A DNA stretch of 64,000 nucleotides, taken from positions 992,001 through 1,056,000 of the forward strand of contig JAAXNY010000011.1 of assembly GCA_013420905.1 (NCBI GenBank). The letters are read 5' to 3'. Both the position numbers and the translations under genes were made by a program. Shown in pieces: positions 11,177-22,200 of this stretch (the stretch's first letter is position 1; every line of letters begins with the position of its first letter). The notes under the pieces were generated by a model, which saw only the letters and a program-made list of their open reading frames with translations, searched no databases and was not told where the DNA came from. This DNA comes from Collybia mongolica. Its lineage: Eukaryota > Basidiomycota > Agaricomycetes > Agaricales > Clitocybaceae.

Positions 11177-13508
11177 ATGTCTGATCTCACAGTAGTCTAC
11201 ATCAACAATCTTTTGAAACTGTTCGCATTGGCTCTTCTGGTCAAATATGTTCATCGTGTTTACAACCGTTCCAAATATTGGCCACCTGGTCCTCGAGGTC
11301 TTCCCATCCTTGGAAATATATTCCAACTGAAGAGCCTCCCTTGGAAGATATTCACCGAATGGAAGGCTCAGTACGGTGCGTCCTATCTTGTAGACAAACC
11401 CCACTGTAGGCTCCTAAAATTCAATGTTGTTTTAGGGCCTATTGTCTCATTGAATCTCGCTGGACAGCCAATGATCATCTTAAATACCCACAAAGCAGCG
11501 AGCGATTTACTCAGTAAGTTAAAATTCAATCATTAACAAGGTTGCTGAAACAGGTGTCAGATCGTCGCTCTTCAATGTATAGTGATAGAGCCCGGTTCAT
11601 AATGGCAGGAGAGATATTGACAGGAGGGCTCAACATAGCACTCATCTCTTACAATGACCAGTAAGTATGATACCCAGCCATACCTCCGCGAACCCCACCA
11701 CGGATGCACCCCCTTATCCTTATACTTAGGTGGCGCCGGATGCGTCGAGCAGCACATGAAGGCTTGAATGTCCAAGCTGCTGAGACCTACAGACCTATAC
11801 AGGAATTAGAGGCAGCTCGTCTGGTAGACAACCTACTTCGTGACCCAAACAACTGGGATGTCCATTTTAGACGGTAAAACTACCCAATTACTTACCTTAA
11901 TGCAATCTAAGGACACAATTCACTTTAGATCCGCAGCGTCAACCGTCCTATGTTCTGTATACGGATGGAACCCTCTTGAACCCAAGGACGATCCTCTAGT
12001 TGAGAGAATCAATGAACTGACGCATCGGGCGGCTCGTGCAGCGCTCCCTGGTGCCTACCTAGTCGAATTTTTCCCTCTAATGAAGCATCTTCCGACGTGG
12101 ATGGCCAAGTGGAAACGCGAAGGAATGGAATGCTTTGCCAAGGATACAAAGATGTTCGAAGGTTTTCTTTGCGATGTGGCAGAACGCGCGGTAAGTGTCT
12201 CGTTGCGGTATATCCGTAACTAAGCTGACTGACGTACGACATATCGATTAGGCTACCGGTAACTGTAAACCGTGTTTTGCCTCGTCAATTTTGGAAAACC
12301 AGGAGAAACTCAAACTCACGAATGAAGAGGCTGCTTGGTTGGCGGGTGTAATGTTGTAAGTATTTTACATACCACCGCACTCCCCTTCGAAACCTGAAGG
12401 ACACATTCAGCTCTGCAGGATCGGAGACGGTGCGTTATGAAGCTTTCACGTAGTTCTCACACTTATGCTTGCCGAAGACTGCTTCCACAATGTCTGTTTT
12501 CGTTTTGGCGATGGTTTTATACCCCGACGTAATGCGGAAAGCTCAGGCAGAAATTGATGAAATCGTTGGACGTGATCGACTCCCGAATTTCGGAGATTAT
12601 GACAAATTGCCATTTATCCATGCCATGGTTAAAGAGATACTTAGATGGAGGAATATTGTTCCATTGGGCAAGTCTTATGCAATGAAAATGCTTGGTATAT
12701 CTTCTGATCTGCCCGTAGGTATTCCTAGATGCGCAGCAGAGGTGAGAAGACTTCCCAAACTTAACATATTTTGCACTTAAAATCGATTCTAGAATGACTG
12801 GTATGAAGGATATTACATACCAAAAGGTGTGCTTTTGTGTTTTAGTGAATTGCCTACCCAAACTTACAAAATCGTAGGCGCATTAATTGTTTCCAACATA
12901 TGGTACGTGCTTGCTTATTACCCTATGGGGCGCATTTGAACCCTCCATGTCCCACAGGGCTATGAACAGGTGTGAAACAAGAGATATAAATGATATCCGA
13001 ACCTCCAATCTCATCTCATTGTTTCAGAGACCTAGAGATCTATCCAGACTATGATGAGTTTCGCCCCAGCCGGTTCTTAGACGAATCGGGGAAGGTCAAC
13101 AAAAAGTTTTCAGATATCATGTCGATGGGACATGTCGCTTTCGGATTTGGCAGGCGGTGAGTCGATATCTTGACATAGCCTTGCTGCATATCTTATATGA
13201 TGTCTACAGTATGTGTGTAGGGATGAACCTGGCAATGCAATCCCTTTTCATCGACATTGCCTGCATATTGTGGGCTCTGGATATTGATCAGGCTACCGAT
13301 AGCCAAGGAAACAAGATTGTACCGTCGAGAGACGACTGTGTTGACGAGGGCATAGTTGTGTGAGTTGCTTAATTTCTGATATGTAGAATAAACTGAACTC
13401 TCATCTCTCTTATCCAGGAAGCCGGCCCCGTTCGTCTGTAAGATTACGCCTCGATCTCGCGATGCTGTCACCGTCTTGGAGCATGCAAGGGCAGACAATG
13501 CCACCTAG
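11177..13508 (+). CDS. Cytochrome P450 A, intact, many exons
   Basis: Membrane-anchored haem-thiolate monooxygenase of a basidiomycete family; substrate unknown. Start ATG 11177 gives a hydrophobic anchor (LLKLFALALLVKYVH) and the Pro-rich hinge WPPGPRGLPILGN. The I-helix region reads WLAGVMFSAGSETTAS. The ExxR motif is in VKEILRWR, followed by a DEFRPSRFL PERF-like block. The haem-binding loop is FGFGRRMCVG, with the cysteine split by an intron. About 17 exons join in frame to the stop at 13506-13508. One intron, after VPLG, appears to start with GC (gcaagtctta) and is 51 nt with no stop, so retention would also stay open. Closest relatives in the window are P450-B, -C and -D. Confidence 0.9.
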
Positions 13509-13663
13509 TGAAGTATTTGATGAAATATTGGTTCGGCTTTTGTATATTATGACCTTTGTATATAAACTTATCAACAATTCCCCTTAATTCTTTAATGGGC
13601 GGTCCCGTTTGTTCAGAGATGCAACACTCCACCCGTATTTACAATAAGTCGCAACCCCATTCG

Positions 13664-13922
13664 TGATATACGTTACCCGGACGTCGTCATATACACAATG
13701 TCCAACCCCTTCGACAGCTACAAGTGACGGAAGGCCAAAGCTCTGGTCATGCTAACGCGGTGTCATAAATTTTGAAACAAATACTGAGGACTATGTTAAC
13801 ATAGATATTTACCACATACCTCTCAGGATGGTGTTGGTCCCTCCCGTCCTTAGGCACGGTCTTCGAGCTCAGTATTGGGGAGATCAAGAGGCACTATGAG
13901 GCTGAATTCCAGGTAAATCGGT
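13664..13922 (+). pseudogene. Rheb 3'-end fragment
   Basis: The sequence matches the last introns and exons of the Rheb gene (9,205-9,495): a degraded copy of the intron before QVQVTEGQ, then the region equivalent to ANGAAWIETSAK and VFELCLGEIE. Frames are broken and the CaaX box is lost. It is joined directly at about 13,925 to a Rheb intron-1/exon-2 fragment, a 3'-to-5' junction that an unequal head-to-tail duplication would give. Confidence 0.8.
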
Positions 13923-13934
13923 ACGTCTTTTTTG

Positions 13935-14522
13935 CGGCTTCCCTTTGACGATCGACTCAATTTTCGTTTAGGAAAGTCCTCGCTGGTGAAACAATTCATT
14001 GAGGTATACATGAGATCTATCCGCTTTCATGCCGCTGGCCGACCAGTATATACGTCTTGCGACGGAACCACTTTGTGGGTGCGTAGCATCCAACCATTGA
14101 GCCCACATTTGTGAAGACTGTCACATACAAGGGAATCGAATATGACTGTCAATTCATCGACACTGCTAGCCAGGTTCGTACATCATCACGGGCAGTGCAA
14201 TAAACGAGATACGAGCTCCAACTGACTTTCTTTGACACCCTCTTTAGTATGAATATTCCCCCATAAACGCACAACATGCCATAGGCATACACGGCTACGT
14301 GCTCGTTTACTCGATAACCTCGCGGAATTCTTTTGAGATGATTCAGATCGTCTATGATAAGATCATTGATTTTTGTGGGGTCACGGACATCCCTTGCGTC
14401 ATTGTAGGCTCCAAATGCGATTTGCAGCAAAAGTACGTCGTCCGGACGTCGTCGTTTACATAATGCCTGATCTCCTCCATCCTTACAGCCGACAGGTGCA
14501 AGTGACAGAAGGCCAAAGCTTG
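13935..14522 (+). pseudogene. Rheb exon 2-5 pseudogene fragment
   Basis: Equivalent to Rheb 8,705-9,292, starting inside intron 1 and lacking exon 1. The switch I exon is altered (VDAYYPT region mutated, GCATAT changed to GCGTAG), and DTAGQ reads DTASQ. From 14,257 to 14,517 the sequence is base-for-base identical to the functional gene, including two intron ends. Homology to Rheb stops at GGCCAAAGCTTGGG and passes into duplicated intergenic DNA, so the C-terminal third is missing. Confidence 0.88.
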
Positions 14523-16121
14523 GGAGATCAGATCAATGCGCGGGATGGATTCGAGTGGATAATGAACTAAATTCAAAATAGTAACCCCTCATTGAAGGAA
14601 ACACATACTTACAAGTAGGCCACAGGATGTATAACCGAGTAGACTTGCACGGGTGGTCTATAACATAAGACCAAGTACTCCAATGGGTTATAGTTCTATT
14701 GACGTGTTATTTGAGTAGAGCGGGGATCGCGACATCGTTGATCGTTGGCAGGCGACATTGGGGTCGACTGCGAGCGAGGCCATCCCTTGTCATGCATGTC
14801 ATGTGTGACATGCGATCCCTAGGCTCCGATGTCGATAATGATGTTCACGATTCGGACCCGGGAGGGCGAGGCGATCGTGGCCCAAAGTACACGCGTTGTG
14901 GTGACTCCTATGCGAAGTTAGGCCTGGAACTGGCAAGTGGGATAAAATGTGTAATATTAATTCTGTCAATAGAGCGTACCTAAACTTTCTAACGCGAATG
15001 CAACGTGGTATAGTGAACAGTCATCTGAGGCATTGTAGCAATCGATAAACTGATCCACGATCTCCTTCCAGGGCTACATGATCACAGGCGTCGAGCATGC
15101 TTTGGCAAGTTCAGAGTCCAATTCAATTTGGCGGAGATCAACAAGTTTGGCCCTCAAGTGGACAGGTGTTTTATTCAGGGACCTAACCGGCAACCCATCC
15201 ACATGCCGGTGAAACTATCACGAACTTGGTCAAACTTCTCAACCACACCGAAAGTCTTCTCAGGCGTGGTTGCCCCCGAGTTCCTGAGCTTGTGGCTCCT
15301 TCAAGTTCAACCCTGGGGACGTCACAGGCGAACTACCACTTTTTTTCCTTCCTTCCTTGTTAAGGAGTGATGCTCGAGAATTTCAGGGTGATATGAAAAC
15401 AAGTTTGAGGGAAATGGCGGGGGAAAGGGGAGAGAGCGGGTAGGTGAAGCAGGCTGCCAGTGCGCTAGGTGATCATTGTGATCCATATTAAAAACGTGAT
15501 CGTCGCGGTACCGACAACGAAATGGCTGGCAGGAAAAATGCAGGACTGAAAGTGAATATCAGGAATAATAGGTTCTTGCCAAATCTTCTTCTCTAAGAGA
15601 TCCGTTTGTACCATTTTCCATATCTCCCTGAACGAAATGCTCACATATATGTATCGCAAAATCAGAACGCGCTGGATCTAGCAGTAGTTCCTTCTGTTCC
15701 TGGAATATTTCACGGGACACCCTTGGAATGTCACCTCAGGGTCACGATGCATACCGATCGTTCCTTTGGTCAAGAGTTATTGAGCAGCCAAGCACATCGC
15801 CAGAATCCTCAACTGCGAGGCGGCTCCTTTTGCGGCGTGCTCGCTGGGATGAATTTTTGACAAGGTGTGCGAACTTGTGTGAACCCCGGATCCAGCACGG
15901 GGCCTCTAAAGGGACTAATCCGCATGCTATTCGACCGCAACTAAAACACAATATGTACCATCGGATGCGCCTCCCTGATACTTGGGTCATACTCGCACAT
16001 TTGGCCTTCGTCTTTGAAAACAAGTTAGGGTGCGGAGCCCCCTTGCGCGTGACAGATGGAGCACTCTACTTTAAGGGCAGTCCCCCGGGAATGATCTTTG
16101 TCGACTTTTGCCCCCTTTGCC
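14523..16121. repeat. Second copy of the Rheb-P450 intergenic segment
   Basis: Diverged copy of about 9,975-11,176, ending in the P450-B promoter. It carries an extra block of roughly 250-300 bp around 15,310-15,620 not seen in the first copy. Shared landmarks include the GTATAACCGAGTAGACTTGC block and the TCAGGCGTGRTTGCCCC block. No gene is supported. Confidence 0.75.
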
Positions 16122-16151
16122 ATGTCTGATCTCCTAGTAGTTGACATAAAC

Positions 16152-16404
16152 TGTTAGAATTGACCTGTATATATAGCTTAGCTTGGTATTGTTTCACTTC
16201 TTTCATTGTTCTATTGTTCTATTGTTCTATTGTTCCATTGTTCCATTGTCTATTGTTCCATTGTCTATTGTACTCTACTATTGTTCCTACAGGTATATAG
16301 GTGTAGAGTAGCTCGTCCTGGAGTCCCTAGTTTCTTACTCACTTATATTAGTGAATATACAGTTTCTTACTCAGGACTCCAGCTCTAGGCTTCCACCTTT
16401 AACA
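16152..16404 (+). mobile_element. Solo LTR inserted in exon 1 of P450-B
   Basis: A 253-bp insertion relative to P450-A that begins TGTTAGAATTGACC and ends CACCTTTAACA (TGTTA...TAACA termini). It is flanked by a perfect 5-bp target-site duplication TAAAC at 16147-16151 and 16405-16409. A TATATATAG box follows near the start, as in LTR promoters. Size, TG...CA ends and 5-bp duplication define a solo LTR left by recombination of an LTR retrotransposon. Confidence 0.88.
16205..16270 (+). repeat. TTGTTCTA-type short tandem repeat within the solo LTR
   Basis: About eight imperfect units of ATTGTTCT / ATTGTTCC / ATTGTCT in a row inside the LTR. A simple tandem repeat; it has no spacers and is not a CRISPR array. 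Confidence 0.85.
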
Positions 16405-17283
16405 TAAACAACCTTTTGAAACTGTTTGCATTGGCTCTTCTGGTCAAATATGTTCATTGTATTTACAACCGTTCCAAATATTGGCCACCTGGTCCTCGAG
16501 GTCTTCCCATCCTTGGAAATATATTCCAACTGCAGAGCCTCCCTTGGAAGATATTCACCAAATGGAAGGCTCAGTACAGTGCATCCTACCTTGTAGACAA
16601 ACCCCACTGTAGGCTCCTAAAATTCAATGCTTTTTTAGGGCCTATTGTGTCATTGAATCTTGCCGGACAGCCAATGATCATCTTAAATACCCACGAAGCA
16701 GTGAGCGATTTACTCAGTAAGCTAAAAATCAACCATTGACAAGGTTGCTGAAACAGATGTCAGATTGTCGCTCTTCAATGTATAGTGATAGAGCCTGGTT
16801 CATAATGGCAGGAGAGATATTGACAGGAGGACTCAATGTAGCACTCATCTCTTACACTGACCAGTAAGTATAATACCCATCCATACCTCCGTGAACCCCA
16901 CCACGGATGCACCCCCTTATGCTTATAATTAGGTGGCACCGGATGTGTCAAGCAGCACATGAAGGCTTGAATGTCCAAGCTGCTGAGACCTACAGACCTA
17001 TACAAGAATTAGAGGCAGCTTGCCTGGTAGACAACCTACTTTGTGATCCAAACAACTGGGATGTTCATTTTAGACAGTAAAATTACCTGATTACTTATGT
17101 TAATGTGATCTAAGGACACAATTTACTTTAGATCTGCAGTGTCAACTGTCCTATGTTCTGTATATGGATGGAACCCTCTTGAACCCAAGGACGATCCTCT
17201 AGTTGAGAGAATCAATGAACTGACGCATCAGGCAGCTCGTGCAGCACTCCCTGGTGCCTACCTAGTCAAATTTTTCCCTCTAA

Positions 17284-18948
17284 GTCTGCACAGCCAGTCC
17301 ATGGATCCGCTTTCAAGGTCATGTGACATGGTGTTGCAGAGCAGGTGATATAGCATGTGTCTTAGCATGTTACCTGGATAGATTTTTTTTTTAAATATAT
17401 AATGTATCAGGCTTTAAAATAAGGTTTGTAATGTTAGAATTTATTATGTTGATTAAGGGCTTTGCAACAGAGTTGAGTCTTTTCCATTTTTGTCTGTATG
17501 CTGTTGAGTTAAGGATAACAGACAATATTTGTTGGTTTTTAGTTGCTTTAGAGGTCATGTGATGTTGGTGTCATCTGTGTTACAGAACAGGTGATCATGT
17601 TTTGTTTGGAGGCAGGTGACTTGAGCTGGTTTGAGCAGGTGACTTGAACTGATTTGAGCAGGTGACAAAGCATGTGACTCACCACAACTTTTCCCGCTTT
17701 GTCATCCTTAGTCAGCACTCTACTTAAAAGACAACTTTTTACTGCTTTGTCAGACTTAGTCAGCGCTTAGTCAGGATTAGTCACAATCAAATTCACACGG
17801 CCGTAGTACTTTAATATAGACAGATACTATTTGTTAATAATAACATAACATAATGGGGGTGAAAAACTTGCATATACATAACTAGGTTCAAAGGCATACA
17901 GGCACAGACATTACATAATATCTTTGGCATTCAGAACCATTGGGCAAGACAGGCATGCATAGCTACAAGGTAAGCCAGCCTCAAGTCAACATATTTAGGT
18001 CACATGGTTACAAAGCACGTGCTGGGTTCACATTACCATTGCCATGGCTTCATTGGTGCTCTTCAACCACATCAACCATGCCCACCAAACCACCAATACC
18101 AACACCAAAACCAATGCACCCACACTATCAATACCAATGCACCCAATGCCAACCAGCAGCAATACAATGACACATGAAACAATGTGGGGCAAAGGGTAGA
18201 AATGGACACAGAATGAGGGGATGAGGAGGAAAGGGTGCCCCAAGAGGCAGATGGAGGTGAGTCCCACCAGCCGCTCACCTACACACTCACCATGCAGTGT
18301 GTCCCCTCCTACTTCAGGAACCCAAAACAACAAGGACATGTCTGCCAATGCCCAGGGTGCCCTGGCACACCTGGAAGACGAAGACAACAACAACAACAAC
18401 AATGACTACAATGACAAAGACAATGACAATGAGAGCAGCAACAGCAGTGTGGTACCAACAACGGCACAACAAAGATGATGAAGGACAGCAACTACAACAA
18501 GGACAAAGACAATGACTACCACCACAAGGACAATGAAGACAATGACAACAAAGGAAAACAGGGACAACAGCAAGGAAAATGGCCAGCATGGGACCATGCC
18601 AGTGCCGCCATCACCACTACCCAGGCCACTGACAATACTGTAGGGGCCCATCCTGCACCACCTGGTGCCAAAAACAATGGTGACAAGGATGGCAGGGGTG
18701 GCAGGGGCCCCTGCCCATGTTAGATTAAGTATTTCTATTATGTATAGTATTTACTATCAATGTATATAGAATTACCAGATAAACTTTTATAAGCAAGGTA
18801 AGCACTTTATAACAGTAAATGAAAGTAAGTGAGTCCATGCAAATCCATGCAGAGTCTGTGCGGATATGTGTGTCCAGTCCATGTGTCCACACAGAGTCTG
18901 TGTGGAGTCCATGCAGAGTCCACAAGGACATGTGGCTTAGTGTAAAGT
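17284..18948. mobile_element. Unclassified repeat insertion interrupting P450-B
   Basis: P450-B homology stops at 17283 and resumes at about 18949, with about 520 bp of P450 (A 12,072-12,585) missing. The insert is CpG-poor. It holds GGTCATGTGA and GCAGGTGACTTGA direct repeats (17,310-17,680), clustered TTAGTCA motifs (17,700-17,790) and an AAC/GAC-rich low-complexity tract (18,340-18,720). Its right end, GGCTTAGTGTAAAGT, recurs as GGCTCAGTGTAAAGT at about 21,757. Sub-fragments begin with TGTTAGA, an LTR-like start, but I could not close an LTR. No transposase or reverse transcriptase was recognised. Confidence 0.55.
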
Positions 18949-19256
18949 ACAGAGACTTTGACAAGCTACCATACATTAAGGCCATTGTAAAAGAGATGCT
19001 CTGGTAGAGGATTGTTGCTCTTTTAGGTGTGCTCCTTGTATAACAATGACAAGATACCTTCTGATACAGCCCATAGGTGTTCCAAGGTGTGCAACAGAGG
19101 TATGCAAATCTCCAAATCTAATTGATTAAGCATTGAAGTGATGTCAATTATTAGAGTGATTGGTATGAAGGGTACTATACATATACCCAAAGGTACAATT
19201 CTATATTTTAATCAGTTGCATGCACAACCTCATGCACTGTCAGGTGCCCTGGTTGT
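18949..19256 (+). pseudogene. Cytochrome P450 B pseudogene, middle part
   Basis: Corresponds to P450-A about 12,586-12,900: FDKLPYIKAIVKEMLW (ExxR region with the Arg codon lost to a stop), then RIVALL, an intron remnant, VPRCATE and SDWYEG. Reading frames are interrupted by stops. Homology ends at GCCCTGGTTGT, exactly where a 17-bp terminal inverted repeat begins. Confidence 0.85.
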
Positions 19257-22200
19257 TACGAGTCCTTATGTTTACATAAGTAACTCGTTCATCATCCTGG
19301 GTTTGTGGGGAAAATTCAGCGTACCCAACAAGATCCAGTGTTGTTTTTCCCATGGTTAGTAAGTTTGAAGTGTTCCGAGATTTCATTAGAACATGATCAG
19401 TAAACATTTTGAAGTACATCAGTAAGACTTTGTAGTCGTGGAAATATTTTTCTAACTGTGGGAATCAAAATTAGCTGACGCGCGGATTTCGAGCAAAAAA
19501 GGCAACTGCTAACATGGGCTGCATTTAATAATATAAATTCGAGTTAATTGGACTTTTTCTTGGGATATCTCAAGAATTAATTAATAACTGTCCACTGCAT
19601 AATCATGCTTACGTTGGCAAATGTAAGCATGATTACAAGAGGCTTGTTCCACTTTGGGTCAAACTTTTCCCACAATACAAAATATTGCATATCTCCATAA
19701 TGACAAGACCTATGGACACAATTTAAATTGCTACTACTAGATATGGTGAAGGGCTACCCAATTGGTATATTTATATGTATTTGTATGTGTTTGTACACCA
19801 TCAAATATCATGATCAAAAGTAGCTCTCTTACTACAAGCATGTTACAAATGAATATCAAGTTTGTGTATGACTTTGCCACACAGCTAGCCAAACAAACAA
19901 TACCATCAAAGTTCCCACACTATAAATCATTGCATATCTTAACAACAACAAGGCCTATGGATGTAATTTAAATTGCTAGTGTTAGATATAATGAAGTACT
20001 ACCTCATGTATATGTTTGCATGTGTTTATATTTGTTTATATTATTCTAAACATTATCAACATTATTTTTCTTGCTATATATTACAAATGATTACTGGTCT
20101 GTATATCACTTCACTATACATCTGGCCAAACAAACAATATTAATGAAGTTCCCACAATATAGATAATGCATATCTCAGCAAATACAAGGCTAACAGACAC
20201 AATTGAAATTGCTACTGCTCCTAGATCTATGGAGGGGGTACACCAGGAAATGTATATTTATATTTGTTTGTACCTTTCCAAATTTGATTATAACCCCTTG
20301 TTATATCTATTTGAACATTACATTTATATATTACTTGGCCATAAGCATAGCCAAACAAGTCAATGTGGATGCTCCTGGAATCTATAATGCCCAATATCGC
20401 TAGCTATATGAGTATGGCTAAATATAGTATGTGATAACACAAAAACAAAAAACACTTAACAGGCATATGTACATTTGTTTGAAGTTTGTCTTTGATGATG
20501 ATATTTCTATTTTTAGCATATCTAATAAGTTCTTGATTAACCCAGGATGCAAGGCTAGAAAAAAATTGTTAAATGTTGAATAGTTGATATACATTTCAAT
20601 ACTGTGGGAACTTGGTTCTATTATAGGCATTTGTATTGATATTACTTCCTTATATCACACAATTGGGTAGTCCAATCTATAAATAGGTACATTGGATGAA
20701 CACTGTGGGTGTACCAGAAGTCTATATCAGCCTACTAGAGCTATGCAAATAGTACAGGGGTAAAGTGTCAGTAAGAAGTAAACTAATATTTGTAAAAGGA
20801 ATAAGAATATATTGCAAGGTAGATAGAATTACACCAAGGTAGTCTCAAGGTATACAGCAGCATATAGGTGCATATACAATAGAACAAGGCATATCTGAGC
20901 AACTAGATGTGGGGCACATATGCACTCACCTTACACACATCTGGTTAGGGCACAGGGGTGATTGGCACTACTTGGTCTAGACAGCACATCCAGGGGTGCA
21001 CACCCAGCCACCAGGTGGTGGTTCTACCATATGGAATACACCACTGCACCACCCATGTCCACCATGCTAGCTGCTCACTAGCAGATGTGGGCAGGCAGTC
21101 ACTAGTGATATGGCAGGTGCCTCTGTAGTTCTTGTTGCAGCTCTTATTGTTGTGATTTTGCAGTTGTTATTTTTACTGAGAGGGGTGGGTATGAGAGAGG
21201 GTGGTGGTATCTATAGAAGTGGGACCTGGCATTGTATTTGGCAGTATTGTGCACAATCATATGGCAGGGAGGTGATGGGAGGGGCAGCTGGGGATGTAGT
21301 GGTGAAGGTTGACAACAAGGCTGACAGGTAATGTGGCACCCATCAACAATATTCAGCCATTGCCAGTAATGGCCAAGAGTAGACAGCAGGGGCCATTATA
21401 AAAACAAGCACCTTGGACTGACAAGCTCATATTACCAAATGGCCAATCTGCATGCTTTATGTACATGACATGTAACCTTGAGGCCTTGTATTTGACTCTC
21501 CAAAATATTGCATTTTTGTGCATTAAATAAGCAATGGTAACTATAATTAAGTAAGCAATCTGGACAGTCTGCATGGACTTCATGGGGAGTTGTTCCAAGC
21601 TGGGTCTGAGCATCCAAGTAACAGCATGGATTTATGGACTTAGCTTTGACTTGGCTCAGATGCAGACTGTCAAATAAGCAGGGCTCCCTGCCAAACAGGG
21701 TCTGAGTCAGTCTGCAGACACCTGCATTTGTCTGTGTGGTCTGTGTGGCTCATGTGGCTCAGTGTAAAGTCCCCAGAGAAGCTACTGAGTTGGTTGTATA
21801 TTTGGAATATACAAATATGGATCTACATTTTCAAGTTTGTTAATTTTTTCACACAGTCCATCTCTGAGAGTCTGAGTCCCCACTTTACCAGCTGACTTGT
21901 TTTTAAGGAAAATGCCTAGATATGTATTGTTACCTTTTATTAATGGATATTTGTATAGGATCTATAAACACCAACTTCTATTGGCATACACCATGGATAT
22001 GGGTGAAGTTGTAAGGGGATCACTTGTTTGTCCACATCTAGCCATCAGAATCACTATTGCACAGCTTGCATAGCCTCACTGTTATATCTATTATTCTGAC
22101 ACACACTGCTTTAACCCCTTGACAGATAGTAGTTTACTCTGGACTGACATATCACAGATGGATTGTTGCATCAGTAGAGTTACTGATATCAGATTCTGTT

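Larger units (their letters stand above)
16122..17283 (+). pseudogene. Cytochrome P450 B pseudogene, 5' part
   Basis: Close copy of P450-A exons 1-5. Start ATG 16122 is present, but codon 10/11 is split by a 253-bp solo LTR at 16152-16404. Homology then follows A through WPPGPRGLPILGN and the GLNVQAAETYRPIQE region to LPGAYLVKFFPL, stopping abruptly at 17283. In the last about 150 bp, B differs from A at eight sites, all of them C-to-T or G-to-A changes at CpGs. The rest of the gene lies in two pieces at 18,949-19,256 and 29,893-30,263. Confidence 0.9.

Noticed and set aside
16205..16270. Regular ATTGTTCT repeats resembling a repeat array
   Set aside because: Units are contiguous without spacers, lie within a solo LTR, and the genome is eukaryotic, so this is a minisatellite and not CRISPR.
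18221..18723. Two Asn/Asp-rich frames that could look like a gag-type or prion-like protein
   Set aside because: Produced by an AAC/GAC-rich simple-sequence tract with interruptions; no zinc knuckle, protease or integrase motif nearby.
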